Below are positions 17,563 through 26,428 of a stretch of 64,000 nt of DNA, one piece after another; the first letter of the stretch is position 1, and the number at the start of each line of letters is the position of its first letter. The translations under genes and the position numbers were made by a program. The stretch comes from Clostridium swellfunianum (GTDB taxonomy: Bacteria > Bacillota > Clostridia > Clostridiales > Clostridiaceae), in NCBI RefSeq assembly GCF_023656515.1, contig NZ_JAMOFV010000006.1, positions 78,549-142,548 of the forward strand, given 5' to 3'. The notes under the pieces are model-generated. The model worked only from the letters and a program-made list of their open reading frames with translations, made no database searches and had not been told where the DNA came from.

Positions 17563-17866
17563 CCTTAATTTCCTTAAAAAGTTCATAAGCTTTGCTTCGG
17601 GCCTCATTTAAGACTTCAACACCTTTTTCAGTGATTTTATAATACTTCCTTATTTTTTTATCGACAAGTCTCTCTTCTTTATCAAGCAAGCCATTAGCTT
17701 CTAGGTTGTGTAGAATAGGATATAGTGTTCCGGGACTCATTTGATAGCCATGTTCTCGTAGCTCTTCAATCATCCAAGAGCCGAAGAAGGGTTCTTTTTT
17801 TGCATGGTGCAGTATGTGTATTTGAATAAAGCCAAGAAATAGCTTTCTTATTATATTGTCGTGCAT
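17558..17866 (-). CDS. PadR family transcriptional regulator
   Basis: 102 residues. The winged helix-turn-helix is clear: FLGFIQIHILHHAKKEPFFG, MIEELREHGYQMSPGTLYPI and LHNLEANGLL, then the wing with KIRKYYKITEKGVEVL. PadR proteins are usually repressors released by small ligands. It is encoded 31 bp downstream of a chromate-type transporter on the same strand, so the two are co-transcribed and PadR probably controls the pair. The ATG has AAAGGATTGATATA upstream. A perfect inverted repeat in the promoter region at 19196-19214 is a candidate site. Confidence 0.88.
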   Translation of the reverse strand: MHDNIIRKLFLGFIQIHILHHAKKEPFFGSWMIEELREHGYQMSPGTLYPILHNLEANGLLDKEERLVDKKIRKYYKITEKGVEVLNEARSKAYELFKEIKE

Positions 17867-17897
17867 TATATCAATCCTTTCAGCTGTATGTCTTTAA

Positions 17898-19091
17898 TTA
17901 TATAAGATAAACAACCAGTCCTGCAATACCTCCAAACAACACCATAAAAGCTGAATTAATTTTGTATTTGAACACGATAAATAGTGAAATTATAGCAAGT
18001 ATTGCTGTAGGTACATCAGTAACTGCTGAAACTCCAAGCTTTAAGCTTACCACAGCCATAAGTCCCCAAGAGGCAACATTAATTCCATCTAAAATATTCG
18101 ATAGTGCTTTAGAGCTTCTAAGCTTTGAAACAAAAGGATTTAATATGCCAACTAAAAGAAAAGCCGGAAGAAAAATTCCAATTGTAGCAGCTATAGCTCC
18201 TGAAATTCCTTCAAGTATATAGCCTATAAAAGTAGCAGTAGTAAATACAGGACCAGGAGTAAACTGACCTACTGCGACTGCATCTAGTATTTGTTGGTTA
18301 GTAAGCACGCCAAATTTTTCAACAAATTCTGCTTCTAAAAAAGCAAGAAGTACATAACCACTACCATAAAGTATTGAACCTATTTTCACAAAGGATAGAA
18401 ATACTTTTGACGTATCCATACCGGTCTTTTGTAACTGAACTGAAGGAAGTACTGCAAAAGGCATCAAGATAGGGGCAAGAGAGTAAAATTTAGATTTATT
18501 TAATTTAGATGAATCAGTTGAAATAAGCATAAATAAACCAGCCAAGGCTAGAAGTAAAATTTCATTGACTCCTAGAATGGAAAGGACTATAACCGCTACA
18601 CCAATAATGGATGTCGTTCTACTTTTGATTGCAGATTGTCCTAGCCTTATAAATGCTTGAAAAACTATTGCAATTATAACTGGTTTAACTCCATATAGGA
18701 TATTTGAAACCTCAGGAAGTGCACCATATTTTGTGTAAATTATGGAAAAGGACAAAACTATGAGCATTGCCGGAAGTATGAAACAGGCACCAGCTAATAT
18801 TAATCCTAGCCAACCACCACGCTCATAGCCAAGGTGAATCGCAAGTTCAGTGGAATTTGGACCAGGAATAAGATTTGTAGCACCATAAAGATCTAGAAAT
18901 TTTTCTTTGCTAAGCCACTTTCTATTTTTTACTATTTCGTCCTCCATCATAGCAACGTGAGCGACTGGACCACCAAAAGAAGTGATGCCTAGTTTTAAAA
19001 ATACTAACGATATTTCCTTTAATCTGCTATTTTGTTCATGCTTGTTTAGGAAATAAAATTCATTTTTCATTGTCTTATTCAATTTATACAC
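17898..19091 (-). CDS. chrA: chromate transporter (CHR superfamily, ChrA)
   Basis: About 394-397 residues with two homologous halves, each opening with a GGP-type motif: LGITSFGGPVAHVAMME near the N-terminus and VKIGSILYGSGYVLLAFLEAEFV in the middle (shown in part). AVGQFTPGPVFTTATFIG in the second half matches LIPGPNSTELAIHLGY in the first, the classic duplicated CHR signature. About ten to twelve membrane segments are predicted. The frame opens at GTG 19091, but a TTG at 19082 with GGGGG eight bases upstream is the better start. The family exports chromate; in anaerobes the natural anion may differ. A PadR gene follows. Confidence 0.9.
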   Translation of the reverse strand: MYKLNKTMKNEFYFLNKHEQNSRLKEISLVFLKLGITSFGGPVAHVAMMEDEIVKNRKWLSKEKFLDLYGATNLIPGPNSTELAIHLGYERGGWLGLILAGACFILPAMLIVLSFSIIYTKYGALPEVSNILYGVKPVIIAIVFQAFIRLGQSAIKSRTTSIIGVAVIVLSILGVNEILLLALAGLFMLISTDSSKLNKSKFYSLAPILMPFAVLPSVQLQKTGMDTSKVFLSFVKIGSILYGSGYVLLAFLEAEFVEKFGVLTNQQILDAVAVGQFTPGPVFTTATFIGYILEGISGAIAATIGIFLPAFLLVGILNPFVSKLRSSKALSNILDGINVASWGLMAVVSLKLGVSAVTDVPTAILAIISLFIVFKYKINSAFMVLFGGIAGLVVYLI

Positions 19092-19186
19092 CCCCTGATG
19101 AGTTTGATTTTTAGAGTTTAAAAATCAATTAATAACTATAAAAGATCACTACACATAATGACATAGTGTCTGTGATAGCAATTATA

Positions 19187-19216
19187 TTGACTTTAGATAT
19201 CGAAGTACGATATCAT
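19187..19216 (+). promoter_or_regulatory. promoter with embedded inverted-repeat operator between chrA and the MFS gene
   Basis: TTGACT (19187-19192) and TATCAT (19211-19216) are spaced by 18 bases on the plus strand. The perfect inverted repeat GATATCG-AAGTA-CGATATC (19196-19214) fills the space between them, the usual place for a repressor site. It lies in the 214-bp divergent gap between chrA (minus) and the MFS gene (plus), so one regulator, perhaps the PadR protein, could control both directions. Confidence 0.5.
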
Positions 19217-19304
19217 AAATTATATAGTAATTTTATTAATAGCACAATAAGGATAGTGTTAAAAATTATTAAATAATAGTTAATATTGAAGGGGTGGCGA
19301 TATT

Positions 19305-20555
19305 ATGGATACTTACAAGCAAATTGAACAGGATAAGCAGATTTGGAAATTCTCTTTCTATGGTTTATTGAAAAATCTTGAATTTTTCGAGCCTTATCTT
19401 CTTATTTATCTTCTTGGTATGGGACTAAATCTGTTTCAAGTAGGATTACTGTATTCTATAAGAGAGTTTGTTATTTATATTTTTGAAGTTCCTTCGGGCA
19501 TATTTGCTGATAACTATGGAAAAAAGAGGGAACTAATGATTTGTTTTACTTTTTATATGATTTCCTTTGCAATATTTTTTATAGGTACGAATTTTTATGT
19601 TTTGGTTATAGCTATGTTTTTTTACGGCTTAGGAGAAGCTTTTCGTTCAGGAACGCATAAGGCTATGATTTACTTATATCTAGAGCAAAAAGGATGGTTT
19701 GAACACAAAAATTTTGTATATGGAAGAACCAGATTCTTTTCTCTTATCGGGTCCTCTTTCTCTGCTTTTATATCAATTTTATTCGTTCTTAATCTGCCAG
19801 GTGTTAGATGGATCTTTTTATTATCAATAATTCCATTTATGATAGATTTTTTATTAATTTGGTCTTACCCAGACAGTTTGGATGAAAGAAATGAGACTAC
19901 GTTAAGTTTTAAGAAGTTCTTTAATAAAGGTGTAATTCAAATTAAGAAGGTTTTTAGTAATAGCGTGCTTACAAAAGTATTGATAAGTTCTGCTCTTTAT
20001 GACGGAATATTTAAGACAATTAAAGATTATATTCAACCCATACTAAAAGTTACTATACTTGCTGCTGCTGTATCAAGTCTACAAGGTTTAAGCAGCGATA
20101 ATAAAGTGAAGATATATCTAGGCAGTATATATGGGGTTGTTTACATATTTAGTGCTATTGCTTCTAAAAATGTATATAAGCTTAATAAATATAAAAGTTC
20201 AAACAAACTTTTAAGTATAACTTTTGACGCAGCAGGAATATTAGCGGTTATATTGTTTATAAGTATAAGACGAAATCTAACTATAGCTGTCATAATACTT
20301 TATTTTATTTTGTACGTTTTAAAGGATGCAAGAAGACCAATCGTAGTGGATGTTTGTGGTGATCATATGAATAAGAATGAAAGAGCCACTGTAATGTCCA
20401 TTGAAAGTCAGCTTACTTCTCTTTTTACAATAATACTAGCCCCACTACTTGGATTTATTGGTGATAAATTTTCAATAGCTGTTTTATTTCTCATAATTGG
20501 TTTATTTTCTTTAATAATAAATAGATTTCTCACTGTTTCAACAGATGCTGAGTAA
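19305..20555 (+). CDS. major facilitator superfamily transporter
   Basis: 416 residues with about twelve hydrophobic segments. The loop between segments 2 and 3 reads GIFADNYGKKREL, the MFS motif A (G-x3-D-x2-G-(R/K)-(R/K)). VPSGIFAD and the halves separated by a charged middle loop (SLDERNETTLSFKKFF) fit a drug-efflux-like carrier. The ATG follows GAAGGGGTGGCGATATT. The substrate is unknown. It is divergent from chrA-padR and has a promoter with an operator-like repeat upstream. Confidence 0.85.
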   Translation: MDTYKQIEQDKQIWKFSFYGLLKNLEFFEPYLLIYLLGMGLNLFQVGLLYSIREFVIYIFEVPSGIFADNYGKKRELMICFTFYMISFAIFFIGTNFYVLVIAMFFYGLGEAFRSGTHKAMIYLYLEQKGWFEHKNFVYGRTRFFSLIGSSFSAFISILFVLNLPGVRWIFLLSIIPFMIDFLLIWSYPDSLDERNETTLSFKKFFNKGVIQIKKVFSNSVLTKVLISSALYDGIFKTIKDYIQPILKVTILAAAVSSLQGLSSDNKVKIYLGSIYGVVYIFSAIASKNVYKLNKYKSSNKLLSITFDAAGILAVILFISIRRNLTIAVIILYFILYVLKDARRPIVVDVCGDHMNKNERATVMSIESQLTSLFTIILAPLLGFIGDKFSIAVLFLIIGLFSLIINRFLTVSTDAE

Positions 20556-20723
20556 AGTCAATAGCTTTTGATTAAAAAAACAAATTGAATTTATAAGCTT
20601 AGGCAAGGTATAATATTTTTTGTTGGATTGAGGTTTAATTTGCAGAAATAAAGGAGAAAAATTGTGAACGAATATTTAAAGTTTTTCCAGCTTATAAGCA
20701 GCAGTAGAAAGGAAGAAAAGATA

Positions 20724-21338
20724 ATGAATGCTATAATCATAGATGGGCCAGTTGGGGTAGGTAAGACTAGCCTTATGGAGATACTTATGGAGGAGTTTGG
20801 ATACAAGCCGTTTCTAGAGCCTGTTACGGATAATCCTCTTTTAGATAAGTTTTATTACAATAGAAAAAGATATTCTTTTCCACTTCAAATCTTTTTCCTA
20901 AACAGAAGATTTGCAATGCTTAAGGAAGCTGCAGAAATTGATGGTTCCATAATGGACAGAAGTATATATGGTGATGTTATATTTGCAAAGATGCTCTGTG
21001 ATGGTGGTGACATGGAGAAGGAAGAGTATGCATTATATAAAGAGCTTCTTGCTAATATGCTTGAGCATGTTCAGGCACCTAAGCTTATGATTTATCTTGA
21101 GACAAGCGTAGACAGCGTTGTGGAGAAGATAAAGAGGAGAGGAAGGGACTACGAGCAAGTAGTAGAAAGAGAATACTGGGAGACGCTTAATAATGAATAT
21201 AAGGAATACTTTGAACATTACAATATTTCTCCTCTTCTTAAGATACAAACTGACAACTTGGATTATGTAAATAATAAAGAAGATAGAAAATACATAATAA
21301 ATCTAATTAGGGAAAAATTAAACGAGATAGATAAATAA
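20724..21338 (+). CDS. deoxynucleoside kinase (dGK/dAK/dCK family)
   Basis: 204 residues from the ATG at 20724, which follows AAAGGAAGAAAAGATA and starts right at the P-loop (DGPVGVGKTS, residues 6-15), as in the family. An alternative GTG at 20664 also has a good site (AAAGGAGAAAAATT) and would add 20 residues. MDRSIYGDVIFA is the Asp-Arg-Ser substrate-binding motif and RRGRDYEQ the lid region. These enzymes salvage deoxynucleosides in the cytoplasm using ATP. The specific base is not decidable. It is followed closely by proC. Confidence 0.85.
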   Translation: MNAIIIDGPVGVGKTSLMEILMEEFGYKPFLEPVTDNPLLDKFYYNRKRYSFPLQIFFLNRRFAMLKEAAEIDGSIMDRSIYGDVIFAKMLCDGGDMEKEEYALYKELLANMLEHVQAPKLMIYLETSVDSVVEKIKRRGRDYEQVVEREYWETLNNEYKEYFEHYNISPLLKIQTDNLDYVNNKEDRKYIINLIREKLNEIDK

Positions 21339-21358
21339 ATATATAAAGGATGAGGCAT

Positions 21359-22174
21359 GTGAATAAAAAGTTAGGTTTTATTGGCTGTGGGAACATGGCT
21401 CAAGCTATAATTGGCGGTATTATAAGTTCAGATATAGTTTCCAGAGAAAATGTAATGGGGAGCAATTCTGGAGATAAGAATTTAAACATAACAAAAGAGA
21501 AGTATGGGATTTTAACTACTCATGACAATAAAGAAGTGGCTAAGTTCTCTGATATACTTTTTATAGCTGTTAAACCTCATGCTTATGCATCAGTCATTGA
21601 TGAAATAAAACATTATGCTAAGAGTGATGCTATTATAATTACTATAGCAGCAGGTATAACTATAAATTTTATGGAGAAGGCTTTAGGACGAAGTGTTAAG
21701 GTAGTTAGAACTATGCCTAATACGCCTGCTCTTGTAGGGGAAGGAATGACTGCGGTTTGTTCTAATGATATGGTTTCTAAGGAAGAGCTTGAAGAAGTAT
21801 TAATGCTTTTAAGGTGCTTCGGCAAGGCTGAAGTTATAGAGGAAAGACTTATGGATGCCGTGCCAGCAGTAAGCGGTTCCTCTCCAGCTTATGTTTATAT
21901 GTTTATAGAAGCTCTTGCAGATGGAGCGGTTAGAGATGGCATACCACGAGCTAAGGCATATAATTTTGCTGCGCAGGCAGTTCTAGGTGCTGCGAAAATG
22001 GTGCTTGAAACTGGAATTCATCCAGGTAATTTAAAAGATAATGTTTGTTCACCTGGAGGTACAACTATAGAAGCAGTTTATTCCTTAGAGAAAAATAATT
22101 TTAGAGGAACTGTTATCGAAGCTATGAAAGCTTGTACGGATAAAAGTAGAGAAATATCACGAAATAATGGGTAA
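21359..22174 (+). CDS. proC: pyrroline-5-carboxylate reductase
   Basis: 271 residues from the GTG at 21359, chosen because GGATGAGG precedes it and the protein then begins NKKLGFIGCGNMAQA like the family; an ATG at 21350 has no spacing to a ribosome site. The N-terminal Rossmann motif GFIGCGNM, VRTMPNTPALVGEGMT, and the C-terminal signature containing VSGSSPAYVYMFIEAL and CSPGGTTIEAV are all present. It makes proline from pyrroline-5-carboxylate with NAD(P)H. It follows the kinase gene closely and ends at a strong terminator. Confidence 0.94.
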   Translation: MNKKLGFIGCGNMAQAIIGGIISSDIVSRENVMGSNSGDKNLNITKEKYGILTTHDNKEVAKFSDILFIAVKPHAYASVIDEIKHYAKSDAIIITIAAGITINFMEKALGRSVKVVRTMPNTPALVGEGMTAVCSNDMVSKEELEEVLMLLRCFGKAEVIEERLMDAVPAVSGSSPAYVYMFIEALADGAVRDGIPRAKAYNFAAQAVLGAAKMVLETGIHPGNLKDNVCSPGGTTIEAVYSLEKNNFRGTVIEAMKACTDKSREISRNNG

Positions 22175-22214
22175 AAATATACCTTCCTCATAATTATGAG
22201 GGAGGTATATTTTT
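22173..22214. terminator. terminator after proC
   Basis: AAAAATATACCTTCCTCAT (22173-22191) pairs with ATGAGGGAGGTATATTTTT (22196-22214), a 19-bp stem with one G-U pair. It can act on both strands, closing proC and the convergent permease gene. Confidence 0.85.
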
Positions 22215-22226
22215 GAAAAGAATTTT

Positions 22227-23150
22227 CTATATTAATACTTTTAATAGTAATGGTAACGTGAATATTGAAAACAAAGTAGTGCTAACAACAACTACAGAAG
22301 CATAGCCCCTCTTTATATCAAAACTGTCTGCAAATATGGATGTCATTGCAGCAGCTGGCATTGAAGCTAGAATAATTACAGAATTTAGAACTATCGAATT
22401 ATCATTTATTAATTGCGATATAACACATAAAGCAGCTGGGATTAAGATTAATTTTACAACTGTGCCGTAATATATGGTCCAATCAGTCAGATATTCTTTT
22501 ATGTTTACTTTACAGCATAGTGCTCCAACTATTATCATAGAGAGCGGTCCGGTCATATTGCCTACGGCACTTGTGCTTGACATAATTACATCTGGCATTT
22601 TCAAATCGAATACCATCATAGTAATTCCAATATAAACAGCAATGAGAGAAGGGTTTTTCAAAGCTTTAAGTACTTCTTTAGAAAGCACTCTTTTTTTAAA
22701 GCTACCCTTGAACATCATGATTCCATATGTCCAAAGGAAAATTGTAAAAAATATATTGAATATTGAACCGTACATGACAGCTTCTGTACCATATATCGCA
22801 TTTAATATTGGAAAACCAATATAACCGGTATTTGTGAAAACATTTGAAAAGTGGAGTATAGTTTTCTTTTCATTTTTTATAGGATGTAATAGTATTAAAG
22901 AAATGACTGCAATAAAAATATACACTGCAATACTTAAATAAAAAGTTCTTATAACATTGCTTTTTACAGAGGCATCATAAGTAAAATTGAAGGATGAAAC
23001 AATCATGCAAGGTAATGCAATTTCCAATAATATATTTGTTAATCCTGCACTCACACTGTCGTTTATAAATCCTTTTTTTCTTCCATAAACACCTGCAAGC
23101 ATTATTAGAAATAAAGAAACAATACTTTTAATAATAAGTGACATATCCAT
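22227..23150 (-). CDS. auxin efflux carrier (AEC) family permease
   Basis: 307 residues, about ten membrane segments. ILLEIALPCMIVSSF near the N-terminus, the NTGYIGFPILNAIYG motif (about 108-122, with Asn-Thr-Gly-x2-Gly-x-Pro) and the late ILASMPAAAMTSIFA run are typical of AEC carriers. Bacterial members move malate, malonate or other small organic anions; the substrate here is unknown. The start has AGGAGGATTTTCT upstream. It stands alone, convergent with proC. Confidence 0.88.
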   Translation of the reverse strand: MDMSLIIKSIVSLFLIMLAGVYGRKKGFINDSVSAGLTNILLEIALPCMIVSSFNFTYDASVKSNVIRTFYLSIAVYIFIAVISLILLHPIKNEKKTILHFSNVFTNTGYIGFPILNAIYGTEAVMYGSIFNIFFTIFLWTYGIMMFKGSFKKRVLSKEVLKALKNPSLIAVYIGITMMVFDLKMPDVIMSSTSAVGNMTGPLSMIIVGALCCKVNIKEYLTDWTIYYGTVVKLILIPAALCVISQLINDNSIVLNSVIILASMPAAAMTSIFADSFDIKRGYASVVVVSTTLFSIFTLPLLLKVLI

Positions 23151-23265
23151 AGAAAATCCTCCTGCAAATATTTCTTGTGCATAAGAACTATCATGCTATC
23201 TAGATTCCGTATTTCTCACAATTAAAGCATTATTCATTTTATTCATAAGTATTAGCTTTGGTGAT

Positions 23266-23832
23266 TCACAAGAAGCTTTCCAGGCAAATATCCAGTAAAG
23301 GATATTTATTAAATTCAGCATCATTAAAATGCCACCATTCAGTTTTTATCCTTTCAAAACCATTTGAAGTCATTATTTTGGCCAGAAACTCACGGTTTTG
23401 TAGCTGATGCTCTGCGGCAGAAGTATATGTTATCCATGCCTTTTCAGAGAAATCATCAAATACAGAGGGCATTTCTAATTCATTTCCATCGAAATTAACT
23501 AAAGTAATGTCAACTGCACAGCCTCTATTATGCTTTGAACCTCTTGTTGGAGGGGCAACAAAATTATCATCAGAAAGGGTTTCCCACATAAGATTTTGAA
23601 TTGAAAGAGGTCTGTATGCATCTAATACCTTTAATTTATATCCTAGAGCTTTAGCATAATTATTCGCATTGATTAGCTTTTTAGCTGTTTCAAGCTGAAG
23701 AATGCATTTATTTAATGGATATAGTTTTTTACCCATAAAATTGTCGTAGCTAGCATATTTCATATCAATTATGAATGAGTTATCTAATTTTTCTAGATCT
23801 ATCAGTCCTTGAATTGTATGAGGAGTTTTCAT
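23266..23832 (-). CDS. D-alanyl-D-alanine dipeptidase (VanX/DdpX family)
   Basis: 188 residues. The zinc and catalytic residues of VanX are present: Arg74 in LDAYRP, His101 and Asp108 in SKHNRGCAVDI, and Glu165 and His168 in EWWHFND. There is no signal peptide, as in VanX. The family hydrolyses D-Ala-D-Ala, either for glycopeptide resistance or for cell-wall turnover and nutrient use. No vanRS, vanH or vanA-like genes lie nearby, so a housekeeping or turnover role is more likely. The start has GGAGGTAAGTAACA upstream. Confidence 0.9.
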   Translation of the reverse strand: MKTPHTIQGLIDLEKLDNSFIIDMKYASYDNFMGKKLYPLNKCILQLETAKKLINANNYAKALGYKLKVLDAYRPLSIQNLMWETLSDDNFVAPPTRGSKHNRGCAVDITLVNFDGNELEMPSVFDDFSEKAWITYTSAAEHQLQNREFLAKIMTSNGFERIKTEWWHFNDAEFNKYPLLDICLESFL

Positions 23833-23981
23833 TGTTACTTACCTCCAGTAATCTGCTTACCAAAAATTATAATGTAAGCTTATATTGATTTATATGATTT
23901 ATTTACTTATAATATTTATTTAGTGAGAAAATAGGCTAAAATATAAATAGTTTAAATTAAAAGGAAAGGTTGTTAATATAG

Positions 23982-25115
<1,134 letters not shown>

Positions 25116-25119
25116 TGAT

Positions 25120-25154
25120 AAAAAGATGTTTTGCTAAGTTCAAAACATCTTTTT
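25120..25154. terminator. bidirectional terminator between mnmA and the lactonase gene
   Basis: AAAAAGATGTTTTG (25120-25133) pairs perfectly with CAAAACATCTTTTT (25141-25154). Confidence 0.85.
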
Positions 25155-25161
25155 ATTTGGT

Positions 25162-26208
25162 CTAAAGCGATATAAATTTTATGCAAACTGGGTTTGGAAG
25201 TGAAACAATATCACCAACTCGTGATAACTTCCCGGTAGATTTATCTATAGAAAATGGAACAAGATTGCTTGAATTTTGATTTGCTGCAATAAGAAAGTTT
25301 CCATCTGGCGTTAAGGCAAAATCTCTTGGCCCTGAACCCTCTGTTGAGATATGCTGAACAACCTCAAGCTTTCCTGTTTCTTGTGAAATCTTGAATACAG
25401 CAATACTATCATGACCTCTATTTGAAGTATATAGATAATTTCCATCTTGGGATACATGGATGGCGCTGCCTGTGTTTTCTCCCATAAAATTTGTTGGCAG
25501 AGAAGATATATATTCAAGTATCTCAAAGGTTCCATCAGTTTTGCTATAGTTTAGTACAGCTACCTCAGCGCTAAGCTCAGTAAGTACATATGCAAATTTA
25601 CCATTAGGATGAAATGCCATATGTCTTGGACCACATCCTGGTTTGAAGGATATCTCTTTATGTTTTTCAAGCTTGTTAGAATTAAAAGAATAAACTACAA
25701 GCTTATCTATACCTAGATCAATTACGCAGAGGTACTTTTCATCAGGTGCCAAAGCAGCGTAATGAGCATGAGCTTTTTCCTGCCTTGCTTTGTTTGGACC
25801 AGAGCCTCCATGAATAAATAAGGAACATATTTCAGCAACAGTTCCGCCCTTATCTAATGGGTAGGCTGCTACCTCGCCCTTGTGGTAGTTCGCAGAAAAT
25901 AGATAATCATTAGTCCTAGTGAGGCTAACATGGCAAGGCGAGCTGCCTTCAGATAGCTGACTATTTAGCAGGCATAGTTTTTCATCACCGATTTTATAAG
26001 CAGATACTCCTCCAGCTACACCAGATTTTACTACAGAATAAAGATATTTATTGTCGCTAGTTATAGTTAGGTATGTTGGGTTGCCAAGTTCAGCCTCAAG
26101 TCTTATATTATCTAGCTTTTGCGAAGAAGTATCAAGTATAAAACTATATATGCCTTTGCTTTCGCCGTTTGTATAGGTCCCGACATAGGCTTTAAATTTA
26201 GTTTTCAT
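25162..26208 (-). CDS. lactonase family beta-propeller protein (6-phosphogluconolactonase, YkgB/Pgl type)
   Basis: 348 residues from the ATG at 26208, which has AGGAGG nine bases upstream; the open frame extends to 26280 but without a site. KAYVGTYTNGESKGIYSF opens the protein, followed by seven repeats of the form 'GP..(A/H)xxPDGKF.Y' such as GPRHMAFHPNGKFAYVLTE and GPRDFALTPDGNFLIAANQ. This is the seven-bladed lactonase family represented by E. coli Pgl, which opens 6-phosphogluconolactone. Clostridia often lack an oxidative pentose phosphate branch, so a different sugar lactone is possible. It is cytoplasmic and stands alone. Confidence 0.85.
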   Translation of the reverse strand: MKTKFKAYVGTYTNGESKGIYSFILDTSSQKLDNIRLEAELGNPTYLTITSDNKYLYSVVKSGVAGGVSAYKIGDEKLCLLNSQLSEGSSPCHVSLTRTNDYLFSANYHKGEVAAYPLDKGGTVAEICSLFIHGGSGPNKARQEKAHAHYAALAPDEKYLCVIDLGIDKLVVYSFNSNKLEKHKEISFKPGCGPRHMAFHPNGKFAYVLTELSAEVAVLNYSKTDGTFEILEYISSLPTNFMGENTGSAIHVSQDGNYLYTSNRGHDSIAVFKISQETGKLEVVQHISTEGSGPRDFALTPDGNFLIAANQNSSNLVPFSIDKSTGKLSRVGDIVSLPNPVCIKFISL

Positions 26209-26428
26209 ATTAGAAATCCTCCTGTTTGTTAGAAATTTTATTAAACTTATTATAGCATATGCAAAAATAGTTAGTAGCAAAATGTTTTGTAATTCACTTC
26301 TTATTGTTATACAATTAGTTTATTAGGTCTAAAGCGTTAAATCGATTTCAACTGCAAGCTTTGCAATGTAAAAGGGCATCTTAAGCTTGCTGAATTCCTA
26401 GTAGAAGAGGAGAAATTAACTAATAGTT

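Noticed and set aside
19305-20555. Assignment of the MFS gene to a named drug pump
   Set aside because: Only general MFS features can be read; nothing identifies the substrate.
23266-23832. Glycopeptide resistance operon
   Set aside because: Only a VanX-like dipeptidase is present; no ligase, dehydrogenase or two-component genes are adjacent.
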